A stretch of DNA of 64,000 nt from Thalassia testudinum (Eukaryota > Streptophyta > Magnoliopsida > Alismatales > Hydrocharitaceae): NCBI GenBank assembly GCA_037157565.1, contig JAZHRO010000055.1, forward strand, positions 38,719,001 to 38,783,000, given 5' to 3'. The notes under the pieces were generated by a model. That model was not told the DNA's origin and did not search any database. It worked only from the letters and a program-made list of their open reading frames with translations. A program made the position numbers and the translations under genes. Positions 1 to 11,466 of the stretch are shown one piece after another. The first letter of the stretch is position 1. Each line of letters begins with the position of its first letter.

Positions 1-319
1 GATGGTAGTGCAGGTGAAAGTAAGGATTTTCCCTAAAATGTGTGGATTTTGTGATGGTAGTGCAGATGGTCTACCCTTAGTTAAATGCTGGATTGCATGT
101 TATAGGTAGAGGGTCTTTGATGTATGTTTGGGGTGATTAAAGTGACCCCCAAGTGTTTGATCATGTTTGGGGAGGTTTATACTGATTTAGATCATGTTTT
201 ACAGTCATTTCCCATCCTCCCCAACGATTAGAGTCGAGTTGTGTGCAGTGTAGCTAGGTTGAACACGTAGGTAACCATTAGGTGTTGTTTGATTTTTTAA
301 TCAAACATCTAATGGGGTG

Positions 320-556
320 CCCTCTCCTCTTCCTTGTCTGCTCCTCCTGCCCTCCTCCTCTCCTCCTCCTATCCTCCTACCCTCCTCTTCTCCTCCTACC
401 CTCCTCCTTATCTCCTCCTTCCCTCCTCCTCCTATCCTCCTGCCCTCCTCCTAACTTCACGAAGAAGAACGAGAAGACTCCCTTCCTCCTATCATCCTCT
501 TGTCATCCTCGTACTTCCCTTCCTCCTTGTCCTCGTTGTCCTCCTCCTCCTCCTTA
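320..556. repeat. polypyrimidine (CCTCCT)n low-complexity tract
   Basis: The plus strand is almost purely C and T, built from CCTCCT, CTCCTA and CCCTCCT units. A short purine-rich interruption (gaagaagaacgagaag) lies near 463-478. The long proline, leucine and serine readings across it are composition artefacts. The strand asymmetry could allow triplex DNA. Confidence 0.85.
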
Positions 557-574
557 ATATATATCTTATGTTAA

Positions 575-725
575 TATATTTGTTATTAACATTTAATATT
601 ATAATTTATTATTTAATTAATTTTGCTTTTAAAAATGTTGGTTATCGGTGCCAGGTATACTCAGAGATTATAGTAGTTGGAGGTATATATACATTCAATC
701 TTTTTAATTTAATTGAATGATATTT
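575..725 (+). repeat. segment duplicated at 10125-10275
   Basis: Both copies run from an AT-rich lead (atttaatta...ttttg) through ggttatc(g/a)gt to gtagtt(g/a)gag(g/a)tata and then a T/A-rich tail containing tttaatt. In the downstream copy ggttatc follows aaattgcag, which looks like a splice acceptor after the TNP2 relic. Identity is imperfect but extends over more than 100 bases. It is either an old internal duplication in the CACTA element or a piece of a second related element. Confidence 0.55.
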
Positions 726-1265
726 TAGTTTTTTGTTGGATTTCTTTAATGTTAAAATTAGTTATTGTTTAGATACACACACTTGCTAAAGAAGATATAT
801 GCACGCGAGGCCAAACATTAGGTATTCTAACCCCTAGGGTAAAAGTCTTCCGAGTCAAATTGTGTCCAAATTACACGCCCATCGAGACTTATGATCATAT
901 TATACGGACAATGTAGGAAGTGTATGTATACCTCACTTACATGCATGATGTGTTGTCTTTGTAACATGTCATAAGACTCGATCAACTTTAGTTCGTTGAA
1001 GTATCGAACTAAAGAAGGTCTTTAAAGATTTGATCACAACTTAGTTTTGCTCATTACATGTAACTTTGTGTGATGAAATTTTGGTTGCTTCTTCCTGCTC
1101 TTCTCCAGTATACCAACTAATCTTATCTAGTTTCCTGCGGTACCCTTAACTGGGTGTTAAAGGAAATCTATTTAAGGTTAGTATTGGGGGGTATACTGGA
1201 GAAGTACAAGGAGATGTTGCCAAAATTTCAGCGCACTAAGGTTATATGTAATAGGTAAACTTAAG

Positions 1266-3957
1266 TGATGATAACGTCATCCTCAACTATATCTACCTTT
1301 AATTAGTCATAATCCATTGATAAATGCTCCTACATAACTGCCAAAGAGTCATAACTCATTGCATATCCATTTTGAGAGAAATGCACTAAAACAAGGGTAA
1401 AACTGCAGTTTTAACAGAATATCCTAAATGCAGAGTAATCACAGGGTTTCCCAGGGGTTTATTAAAGGTCAAATGTCCATAAATGTCTAATAAGTGGGTT
1501 CATGCAGAACGAAACGGGTTTTCATGTATTACGAGAATTAATGGACATCTAAAACCCTAAAAACAGACCTGCTTAATTAAATGAGGTTCTGGTCAAAATA
1601 AAATTCATCTAAACCTTCTAAAAATAATAAAAAATATTCTATAAGGTTTGGTACATTTGATTTTACCATCTGAACCTAATTTGACCTAAAATAAAGTCTC
1701 AAACATACAGTTGCCCTAATTTGGGTTTCTACGCAAATTATCTAGTGAAACTTAGTCAAAACCTAAATCCGACTTTACCATCAGATTCTTTGGGTCCAAA
1801 TTAGGTTTATACCAAAATTTGGACCCAATCAGAGATCATCTTGACCTAGTTTGCATTCCAGTCCTACTTTGACTCTTTTCCTTACACATGCCCCTAACTT
1901 TTGAAATCCTTGCAAGGACTCCCCTAACTTCATCATCTTCTTCACCAACAGGTCCCCGCCGCCTTCAGATTCCTAAACCCATCACTGGCAACCTTCAATT
2001 AGGATTTTCTCCCTTATTTCACGAAGAGAGACTCCTGAGGAAATTCCCTTCCACCTGAGCTCTTCCACGACCTTCCTAATTCATCCAAGAGTTCATGCGA
2101 ACTCTTGGAAATCTTAAACCTATTCCTTGATTTGCGATGCTCTCAAGCTTGTCTCCAAGATTGAAGCTAGACCCAATGGCCTACAAAAGGACCCACATTG
2201 TATGGCCAATCTCCTTAGCTTGGTCTGGACCGATTCCCCACTTTCTTCTCCTCTCTACGACCAATCCCTCAACAAGCTCCAGCGAGCTTCATTAGCACCC
2301 TTCTTCGCATACCGTCACAGATAATAGCCAGCCGATTTCTCCTCCTCAAGTTCTTCCGTGCCTTGCAATACCAGTAGGCATCTCCGTCCTCCATCTTCCT
2401 CGCCGTTTTCCCTCATCGAAGCTATTCCCTTCTCCGGTGCTGGCCATACCATAATCGGAGCCATCCTACCCCTTTCAACTAATTAGATTAGATAGATAGG
2501 TTTCTTTCTCCCTCTCTTATCATTCCCTTTATTTAAAACCCAAAAACAACCCATCGACACACCGTTCACCATCATCTCCCTCACCTCCAGCCACACCTTC
2601 GGTGAGTCCGCCCCACCTCCACAACCCACCAAACAACTCACCACCTACTCCACAACCTTTGCTGTGTGCCCACGACCAAAAGCCCTAACCTTTCCAGCCC
2701 TATTGGCCACCCACACTCTCCGTCGACCAACCCATCATCCGCACTTCATCTCAGCCTTCGTCCGACCACTCCACTCACTCCCACACCATGAGGACACCAC
2801 CATCATCTTCACCGTCCTTCGACAACCATCCTGAGGTGATTTAATTGGGCTGAGAGGCCATATTCGTGAATTTCAAGTCTCGTAGTCGCTTCACTGCCGT
2901 CGCCATTGCCGCCTTTATTCTTTGAGCTCCAGGTCATGCAAGTCCTAGGTGCTACCTCTAGGACATATGGTTTCATTCCAGGAAGGCCTTTAGGTCTTCA
3001 ATTGAGGACTCCATCAGATGTAGCTCATCCAATTGGCAAGACTTCAGTAGCTGCACCCTCGCGAAGGAAGGGGGACTTGTTTAGTCCCACATTGTAAAAA
3101 GACAAGCGCCCGCCAGCGAATAAGTTATTTTTCTGCTATCGGCTTACTGCCTCAAGAACACTAGGGGGAGGTCCTCGCCTCCACTCGCACATGACCCGAC
3201 CCGCTAACCTATACACTCCTCGGCTGTGACCCCACGCATGCAGCCCTGGACCTGCTTACCGTGTACACCTGAAAACCCGAATACCTGATTAAGCCTGGAT
3301 ATCTGAGAGAAGAGGAGAGGAAGGAAGGAAAGAAAGAGAGAGCGGGGGAGGGTGGGTTTTGCTCCTTTGTGAATTGTGCGACACTTAGTCGATGGGAAGG
3401 AAAGAAGTGAAGAGGAGAAGAACCGAAGAAGAAGAAAAGAAGAGGATAAGAAGGCATTGGCTGAAGGAAGAAAGAAGAAAGGAGAAGATCTGAAGAAGAA
3501 GGAAAAGAGAGTAGAAGAGAAAAAACTTTGAAGAAGCATTGTAGCAAGCGACATTTAAGTCGTCTGACCTGAGAGCTAGACATCTGATTATTGTTCATTT
3601 ATTTGATATGATTTAATAGTTGATATATATGTTCTTAGACTAATAATTGGTAATCTAAATCACCATTATTTTGTCTTAGATATCTTTTTGGTCTTTTGAA
3701 CTTTTGAAATACTCATGTTATGCATTGAATATCAGATTTGAGTAGTTGTTATTCATTGAAATATCATTATTTTGCTACAATTTCTGTGCTCATTTATATA
3801 TTCATCTTGATTAGCGCATGAATTCCAATTTGCTCCCTGTGTTCGACCTTGGATACTCTTTTGAATTCTAGTTATAAATATTATTTGTTGAGAGAGCTAT
3901 TTAGGAGATTTGACTACAACGAAGAATATTTAAACTCCTCGATAGATCCCTTCAACA
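1266..3957 (+). mobile_element. solo LTR with 5-bp target duplication TTAAG
   Basis: The element starts TGATGATAAC and ends CTTCAACA (TG...CA), and TTAAG flanks it exactly at 1261-1265 and 3958-3962. No gag or pol is present, so it is a solo LTR formed by LTR-LTR recombination. It aligns in inverted orientation with the LTR at 19986-22419, including a shared start (TGATG), aaaccctaaaaacagacc, tttggacccaa and the 3' block gctccctgtgttcgacct about 125 bases before the end. At 2692 bases it is long for an LTR. The conserved tccctgtg block near the 3' end resembles that of large plant gypsy LTRs, but the family assignment is inference. Confidence 0.88.
3298..3535 (+). repeat. polypurine tract inside the solo LTR
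   Basis: The plus strand is nearly all A and G (gaggaaggaaggaaagaaag, gaagaagaagaaaag and similar). It is interrupted around 3353-3396 by a short mixed stretch containing tttgctcctttgtgaattg. Serine- and phenylalanine-rich readings on the minus strand are composition artefacts. The LTR relative at 20340-20430 has a short pyrimidine tract in the matching inverted position. Confidence 0.75.
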
Positions 3958-4077
3958 TTAAGTTGTGATCAAATCTTTGAGGATAAGCTATAAAGTGAAA
4001 ATCTTAATCATGATACACATCATTCAGTCCTTTCCCTTCCTAATAAGCGATTTGTTTACATTAAATTTTAGGTTATA

Positions 4078-5530
4078 GTGGATAAATTTTGGATTGAATT
4101 GCAAGGTTCGGATTACACTAGATATAAGGATGGTGTAATTTTATTCCTCGATTGGGCCTTTGATGACGATAGGAAGATATTTAGGCGAGGAGATCAACTT
4201 GATAATATCTTCTGCCCATGCAGAAGATATTTGAATGGTTCCTTGCATGATCATAATACTATGCTTAAGCACTTGATTTGTAATGGGTGGCAGCAGCATT
4301 ACACTTCTTGGGTAGCTCATGGAGAGGAGTTTACTAAGAAAGTCATAAATAATGAGAACACTGTTGACGAAGAGATTGATGAGGAAATTGCTGATAATGG
4401 AGGTGAAGAAATACAAGAAATGTTGAACAAGATGAGAATAGGAGAGGATATAAATATAGATGAGGAAAATCCGTTCAGTTGTGATCTGTTTTATGATGCT
4501 ATTAAGGCAGCTGGGGATCTTATTACTTTCAGTGTTACGAGAATGTCAAAGTTGTTGTTTTTATTGAAGATGTTTCAACTGAAGTTTATGAACAGAGCTA
4601 GTGCTAAATTCTTGTTAGAAATACTTCAGTTTATTGCTGAGCTGTTGAATAACCCTAATGGTTTTCCGATTTCATGGTACAAGGCAAGGAAACAAATTCG
4701 CAAGCTTGGTTTAGATTGTCAGAAGATCGATGCATGTCTGAATGATTGCATTCTTTTCAAAAATAAATTCACAAACTTGAGTAACTGTCCCGAATGTAGA
4801 CATGAGAGATATAAGGAAGGTAAAAATGAAAGTAAGAGGAAACAACCTCAGAAGGTTCTTCGTTACTTCCCACTAACACCTAGGCTTCAATGCCTTTTTA
4901 TATCAACTAAAACTGCATAGTGGATGACATGGCACTAGAATTCTAAATCTCAAGATGGAAGAATACGTCATCCTACTGATTCAGAAGAGTGAAAGAGATT
5001 TGACAAAAGAAATAATTCATTCGCTTTAGAAGCAAGGAACGTGCGGTAGGGTCTTGCAAGCGATGGGTTCTATCCATTTAAAAGTGTATCCATCGTAGTC
5101 TATATGGCTAGTGATAATGGTCACTTATAACTTACCTCCCTGGTTGTGTATGAGATTGTCATTTATGATACTGACCTTATTAATCCTCAGTCCAAAACAA
5201 CCAGGAAATGCAATAAATGTCTATCTCCACCATTAATCAATGAATTAAAACAGTTGTGGTACACCAACGTGAAGACGTATGATGCAGAATAGAAAGAATT
5301 TTACAATATGCATGCAGCACTGGTGTGGACCATAAATGACTTTCCGACGTACGCAAATTTGTTAGGTTGGAGCACTACAGGAAAGCTTGCTTACCTAATC
5401 TGTATGGAAGATATTCATCACCTATGACTGTCGGAAAGTAAGAAATTCTGTTACTTAGGGCATTGCATATTTCTACCTATTGAACATAGATGGTGAATGT
5501 CATAGTTCAGGGATAAATTTAATGGCAGGA
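4078..5530 (+). pseudogene. CACTA TNP2-type transposase relic, 5' part
   Basis: The first about 90 residues match the plant transposase-associated domain (PF13963 pattern): a W near the start, DWAF, then CPC followed by N-G, then HL and W. The canonical second cysteine group is damaged (CPCRRY). From about residue 140 the sequence follows TNP2: a KLxFLLKMF-like helix, then SWYKARKQIRKLGL, the ACLNDCILF block and a CPEC pair. After the stop at 4918-4920 homology continues in broken frame, with RHPTDSEEWKRFDK, NVR-GLASDGFYPF, LWTINDFPTYANLLGWST and KFCYLGHCIFLP. The likely start codon is now GTG (4078), after an acceptor-like tttaggttatag. The gene is cut at 5530 by the LTR insertion and resumes at 8204. 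It once encoded the protein that binds and cuts CACTA ends. Confidence 0.88.
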
Positions 5531-8203
5531 TGTAACGACCCAGTTTCCGAGCCCCTACGAGACACGAGAACCGGACCGACTCAACTAATCCCAAGACCTA
5601 GTCGTCCAACGAGGAAGTAACCAAAAGAGCGGTAAAATAAACCACATTTAACATGAATATAACTAACAATAAGAAAATACAGCAGCAAGGAAAGAAGCTA
5701 CTACAGTATATACCACCACAACAGTAGAACAACATTCATAACTAAATATGAACTGCAGGTAAAGAAAAGTACAACGGAAACAAGAACTACTCACTATAAC
5801 GGAACAAAAAGAGGTACAAGAAACAATGGTAACTCTACTGGACCCTACTCGGCCCAGCGTCCTCTGCAGCCGCTGACCCTGGCTGCTCAACACCTGGTCC
5901 TGAAAGGTAACGAGTGTAACACGTCAGCAAAGTGCTGAGTAGAGTGGCAACTAAAACTAAAGAAATAGTAGAGTGTACAGTAGCTGTTAAGTTCTGTTAC
6001 TTTCTTTATTTAAGTCTTTCAATTATCTTACGATTTATCTATTTCTCAGATCTTTCACTTGATCTCGAATGTTTCTCGTGGGAACGATCTTGATTGCAAT
6101 CTTTTCCGAACAGTAGAAGTAGCACGTGGTGCTCTCCTGGCCGGGAGAGTCCCCCGTGGTGATCCTACTCTCAGTCAACCACCCCAAGGTCACTGACAGA
6201 CGTAACGATGACTACGGCACGCGCGGTAAACGCACGGGTAGCTAACCCGCACTGGCACACGGTCAGTCGTTTCCGTTAACGGGTGCGCCCAAAGCATAGC
6301 ACGGAACCAGTACAGGGCAGAGCCCTCTCAGTAACAGGGGTCCAACCCCTCCACAGTAACCAAACAGGGGCCTTGCCCCTCCACAGTCCGCGTACCCTCG
6401 CCTGACTACCCTAGTTTGCCCCAGTGGGCCTAACAAGTCAGTGTAGGAGGCTAGTAGAACCCCGGGGCCCGTGGGGTAGCTAGTACCTCCCTACACTAGT
6501 AGCTCTCCTCGGTACTACATACACGAGGGCCAGCAAGTCGGTACAGAGTGGCCAGTCCTAACCCCGGGTCCCTGGGGCGGCTAGCTCCGCTCTACACTAA
6601 ACAGGGGGACAGTCGCTCTCCTTGGTACTCCGTACTCAAGGGCCAGCTCACTTCCCCAATTCTATCACATTCGCTTTCTAGGAGTTCTACTCCTAATTCC
6701 CCGTAGGGTTCCAGCTCTTTAACTCAGAACATCCAGGTTTCACTTTCCAGTTTCACATTCTTACAATCCATATTCTCAATCACGTTTATTTATTCATAAC
6801 AGGCAGCTGTTAATTCAATTCACAGGCAGCTAGTATTTCCTTTCCACATTTTCCAAGACTGTAGTATTCATACATTCCACTAGTTTTCCCATCCTAGGAT
6901 TCATGCCATATCCTAGGATCTATCATACAATCTACTTTTCCGGCCCAAGGATTCATGCAACATCCTAGGAATCTACCATTCAATCTATTTCTCATTCCTA
7001 GGATTCATGCAATGTCCTAGGTTCTATTTATGGTTTCATAATTTAACAGATTATACTTAAAGCCACTCTACCAGGTACGATGGGAGTAATGGGGGCGTGA
7101 TCGGGAATCCCGCGTGCCTCCGCGACTCTCAAGACTGCAACAGAACGAGGTCCTATCACAAGGATCAAACACAAGGAGTGTCTCAAAACAGTGTATAGCT
7201 ACTGTAGACGGGTAGAGGATTTAATTCCGGAAAGAACGCAACTCGAAACGCGGAAAACGGAACCCGAATGGGCCCTCAACGGGTCGAAAACGACGACACT
7301 GTGCAAAATCAGAAGTTCCAGACGTCTTAAAAAGTGGATTATACAATTACCTTGTTCTGCGTGGTTTCTCAGACGTCTAAAAGCCTGCGGGGGCGTCTGG
7401 CCTAGTTCCCAGACGTCCGATGGTCACCCCGGACGTCTGGAAGTCGTTCCCGCCGTCTGGCACTGGAACCAGACGTCTGATTCGCGTTGGATGGCGAATC
7501 ACCGAACCTGCGCGCACCCATCTCTCTCCCTCAGTACGGTCAGTCGACAGGAAGGAAGAAGAAGACGGAAAACTCACCTTTCAGACGTCTGGACAGTCCT
7601 CCAGACATCGTGCCCGTCGTTTGGCTACAAGAACAGACGTCTAATTCTGGAAATTTTTCCAGAACCAGGGCGCAACTCGCCCTCCGCTCGCGACGCCGCG
7701 CCTCATCGCACCTCGTGCGCCTGTTGCTCGGACTGCAGCAGTCCCCCCCCACGTCGCCCCGCGCCCCCTACCGGCCGGCCCTAGCAGCCCCGGCGAGCTC
7801 GCCCTCACGGCAGAGCACCTCTGCCACGCGCACCGCGGCTGCCGCTACCGCCCTCGCGCTCGCTCTCGCGCTCACTCTTGCGCACCTAGAGCTGAAGGAG
7901 AAGAGGAAGGAGACGGTGGTGACGGAAGCGAGGGGAGGCGTGGCCTTTTAAGGCCGCGCGATCAGGAGAGAGAAGGAGCGCGGCAGGGGAATCTGCCGTC
8001 GCAGAAGGAATAAGCGAATATGCGGGTCTGCACGCTCAGGCGCGCAGACGACCCGCGCGTGTCAAAGATAACCGATTTCCAGACGTCTGGAAACGATCCC
8101 AGACTTCTGGTCAGACGTCTGGAAGTGACCCTAGACGTCTGGTCCGACGTCTGGGCCACCTCCCAGACGTCTTAAAAGACATCTGGGGCGTGCGTTCGTT
8201 ACA
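5531..8203 (-). mobile_element. solo LTR of a gypsy family, target duplication CAGGA
   Basis: CAGGA flanks the element exactly at 5526-5530 and 8204-8208. Its ends are mirror images (TGTAACGA...TCGTTACA). On the minus strand it starts TGTAACGAACGC and ends CTGGGTCGTTACA. It matches the LTR at 54731-59257 in inverted orientation, including the blocks gttaggcccactggg, accgaggagagctactagtgtag, cctaggattcatgc and the end ccggttctcgtgtc. It has no internal coding region, so it is a solo LTR. It interrupts TNP2. Readings such as 7191-7784 on the plus strand lie wholly inside U3 repeat DNA and are not genes. Confidence 0.9.
7318..8190. repeat. array of CAGACGTCTG palindromes in LTR U3
   Basis: The decamer palindrome CAGACGTCTG and one- or two-base variants recur irregularly (for example near 7319, 7373, 7470, 7582, 8080, 8111, 8133 and 8163). 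The sense-strand order is U3 because the terminal TGTAAC of the LTR lies just to the right at 8203. Spacing is mostly 15-60 bases, with a gap over the GC-rich centre (7660-8070). The repeats are dispersed, not tandem. Confidence 0.85.
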
Positions 8204-9895
8204 CAGGACGTGTCGGTATTCAAAGAAAAATCGAAAGAATAAACTTAGTGCATATTCTATCAGGTTGCCGGGTTAGGTTATAATGGAGAGATTACAAGAA
8301 ATGGGTGAGATACGGTTGGGTCGACCATTCAAACAAGATCAGACAACCTTGAGAAATTCTGGGTTTCGAAAGAAAATCATTTTCTTTATGGAGCTGCCAT
8401 ACTAAAAAGATCTTACAATACGTCATATTTTAGATGTTATGCACATAAAAAAAAATGTGATGGATAACATCTTAGACGTGGTAAATCTGACCGATGGTCC
8501 AAAGGACATGGTGAAAACAAGAAAAGACATAAAGAGTTTGGGGATATGTCCGGAGTTGCATATTCATGAGGAGGATGGCTACTTACCACCTACTATTTAC
8601 AGCTTGAATCAGGACTAGAAGAATAGACTGTTCTTCTTCTTAAAGGAAATTCGGGTGCCAGATGATTTTTCGTCGCAGCTTTCTCGTTGTGTGAATGAAG
8701 CACAGAAAAAAATATTTGGCTTGCCCACATTTATATGCAAGTATTGTTTCCACTGGCGATTCAGGGGATACTACTTGAGCTAGTTGTTGATTTATTCACA
8801 AAGATGAGCGGATTTTTCAAAGCTGTTTGTTCGAAGATGTTACAAAATGATACGCTGGATCACTGGGATAAACAAATAGTTATTACTCTCTGTAAGATAG
8901 AACAGATTCTTTTCTCAGCCTTCTTCGATGTAATGGTTCATCTCACATTGCATCGTGCAAATGAAGAGAGAATCAGCGAACCTATACAATTCAGATGGAT
9001 GTATCTTGTGGAGCGATTTTTGAAAAAGCTTAAAAAATATATTTTGAACAGGGCAAAGCTGGAAGGTTCAATTGTAGAAGGTTATCTTGTGGAGGAGTGT
9101 ATAAATTTTGCCTCCATGTACATGAATGAAACTAACAACCGCTTTAATAAGCTTCAAAGGAACTATGAGGGAGAATACAATGACAATGATGAAGAATGTT
9201 TATTAATTTTTGATATTAGAGGAACGTCGATTCTTTATATAGAGTATAAGGAAATTTTAGAAAATGATAGACATTTGATACATCTATATATTTTAAAATA
9301 AATTTATGAAATTTACCCATTTTACGAGGAATTCGAACAATTATCTCATTCAAGGACATTCGAATTTGGCTTCTTAGATTGATTTAGAGACTGGGTTAAT
9401 CAATTGAAAGAGGATAAGGGCTCACGATGGATATTAGATTTTGATGTAATTGCCAATACACCATTACATTATGCACATTACCACTTTGGGTATATAATAA
9501 ATGAGTTTAGATTTAAGATAAAAGAAATTGATGATAGAAATGTTACACAATATGCTGGAGTTGTTGATTCAAATCTTTCCACCGATCCAGATGGATGCAA
9601 AATCAAAGAAATTATGGAGATCAGCTTTAGATATGATCATAGAGTTGTCATATTTAAATGTCGTTGGTTTAATGTTTTTAAAGAGGGTACTAGTTTCAAA
9701 ATTGACAAAAAATAAAATTTCTTAAGTTTAAATCGTAACCGTCGAATTCTTCAATTTGATGTACCATTTACATTGGCATGTCAAGCGGTACAAGTTTTCT
9801 ATACCCCCGATAATCGCCAAAGGGGATGGGTTATACTAATAACAACAATATCGCGCAATCATTTTGACGCACAGTCTAAAGCATGCAAGGATTAA
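8204..9895 (+). pseudogene. CACTA TNP2-type transposase relic, 3' part
   Basis: This continues the gene cut at 5530. Recognisable TNP2 blocks in order are: IFFMELPY then RHxLDVMHIxKNVxDNI (8380-8475); SRCVNEA and GL (8680-8725); an IVITLCKIEQILFSAFFDVMVHLTLH block (8875-8955) with RWMYLVERFLKKLKKYILNRAKLEGSIVEGYLVEECINF (8990-9110); and a DUF4216-like stretch (9500-9715) with INEFRFKIKEID, GVV, VVIFKCRWFNV and IDKK. It then runs in another frame to a QAVQVFYTPD-like block near 9780-9830. Several frames and stops interrupt it, so no transposase can be made. Confidence 0.87.
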
Positions 9896-11466
9896 CAAAA
9901 GAACGTCATATAAATTCGAATGCAGTAAATGTGTACATTTAAGGTTAGTAACAATTTATTTGCTTTGTTTCATTTATGTTTAAATCAAATTCGTATTCAA
10001 ATTGAAGAAACCTAAACTTCTACTAGCATTTTCTATACACTAGAAAAACCAAAACTTAAACCTAATTACTCACACATGTTCAAAATATGTTACTCTTACT
10101 TACTACACTTTTTATTTATTTTTTTTCATACACTGGCATTTATAATGTTTTATTTAATTACTTTTGTTTTTCAAATTGCAGGTTATCAGTTACGGGCATG
10201 CTCGTAGACTGTTGTAGTTAGAGATATAATTTTAATGTTTTCAATTTAATTTAATGAAATTATAGGTTTTTGCTAGATGTGAGGTGTGCCCATATATTAT
10301 TTTTTATTTCATTGAATAGATGTGGGGTGTACCTACTTATGTGCTATGCAAGTTTATAGAAAAACTTCAAATTTTAAGGGAAACTTTGTCAAAATTTTTT
10401 AAATGACGTTTATGAGTTGTGGGGTGACGCTTATTTGCTACATCACCTGGCCATGCACTTAATCACCTCACCTCACCCTCTTCACTCATTTCCCACACAC
10501 CCACATTCACGTACATAAACACATGCACACCCTCTCACAATCCTAGACACACCCACACTAACACTCACCACATTAGAATTGTTAGGATCATCTTTCAACC
10601 TAGTGTTTATACCTTGACCTATTCCTAATCACCTCACCATAACCCATGCCTAAAACCACCACTCTAGCCATTTAGGAACGCAACCCAACCATATAACCAC
10701 CATCAACACATTCTAGGAGCCTATTTGAATGCCTAGCCTTTCAATTATTAGCTTATCTCATGGTTGTCCCTTAACCATTCCATGAACCACATCAAATCCC
10801 ATGACCAAGCCCAAATCACCATCTCCCTAACCTCCGCACTAGTAATCACCATACATCGTAGGACTAACGAGCACATAATCACTCACATTACCGAGTCACT
10901 CACTTCTAGGCACCTACACACACTTTATCTCACTCACCTAGCTTAGGCCAATGACCCTCTACTTGGTAGTAATCACCCCCATTATCACTACTACAACTAC
11001 CTTCACTCCAACCTTATTTCCCATCCCACAACTCCATGCCATCGTGCCTAAAGTCACACCCAAATCACACTTCTCATTTCCGTTATTCTCCTCCTTGTTG
11101 TGCATGGCTTGTAGGTATTTTTAGTGCTTTGTGTAAGTAGCATTGTGCTATAAAGATTTGTACTAGTTAGCTCTTTGAACGTTTAGAATGTTGGTACTTT
11201 CCTTATTGTTATTTCAATGAACGATATTACAAGATAGAATTGTAAATATGCAAGTTCTTGTAGTTTGTCCTTGCAATTTTTTTTAATTTGGGGTATGGCC
11301 ACTTTTATTTTAATATGTAGGTTTATAGAGAAACTTCCAAATTTAAGGGGAAACTCTGCCAAAATTTTTAAATATTCTTTTAATGTTTGCCAAACTTTTT
11401 TCATTAATGATTTATATATTAATGATTTTCAACTGTATTAATTGTTGTATTTATTTCTTGTTACAA
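9896..11466 (+). other. CACTA internal spacer between the two transposase relics
   Basis: There is no convincing reading frame. The DNA is AT-rich up to 10430, then C- and A-rich (cacctcacctcaccc and similar) to about 11090. It carries the second copy of the 575-725 segment (10125-10275). A direct repeat spans 10345-10405 and 11318-11378 (tttatagaaaaacttcaaat against tttatagagaaacttccaaa, both followed by ttaagggaaact-like DNA). Confidence 0.55.

Larger units (their letters stand above)
1..1265. other. left flank, probably the left part of the CACTA element; no gene
   Basis: I see no host coding sequence here. The stretch holds a pyrimidine-rich low-complexity block (320-556), a segment related to the intron DNA after the TNP2 relic (575-725), AT-rich spacer, and the left arm and loop of a foldback hairpin (1024-1265). 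The TNP2 relic starts downstream at 4078, and only a later LTR insertion separates the two, so this is most simply the 5' part of the same CACTA element. No CACTACAA-type left terminus is visible, so the left end probably lies outside the window or is lost. That last point is inference. Confidence 0.45.
1024..3978. repeat. foldback hairpin element, split by a solo LTR
   Basis: The left arm starts at 1024 with aaagatttgatcacaactta and runs to about 1125. The right arm is its reverse complement and lies in two pieces, about 1172-1265 and 3963-3978, with the LTR insertion 1266-3957 between them. The outermost 20 bases pair perfectly (1024-1043 with 3959-3978, using the target duplication). The innermost 15 also pair perfectly (1100-1114 with 1190-1204, cttctccagtatacc). 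The DNA between is clearly alignable, for example gaaattttgg in both arms. Before the insertion this was a hairpin of roughly 260 bases with arms of about 100. It resembles a foldback MITE or an inverted duplication that could give small RNAs. Confidence 0.7.

Noticed and set aside
282..720. Overlapping open frames rich in leucine, proline and serine
   Set aside because: They are produced by the CCTCCT repeat; no domain and no plausible protein composition.
7191..7951. Open frames of up to 197 residues in the GC-rich DNA
   Set aside because: They lie fully inside the solo LTR 5531-8203, overlap each other in both strands and are made of repeat motifs.
7318..8190. CRISPR-like interpretation of the regularly recurring decamers
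   Set aside because: Units are ten bases, unevenly spaced and in a plant LTR; no repeat-spacer structure and no cas genes.
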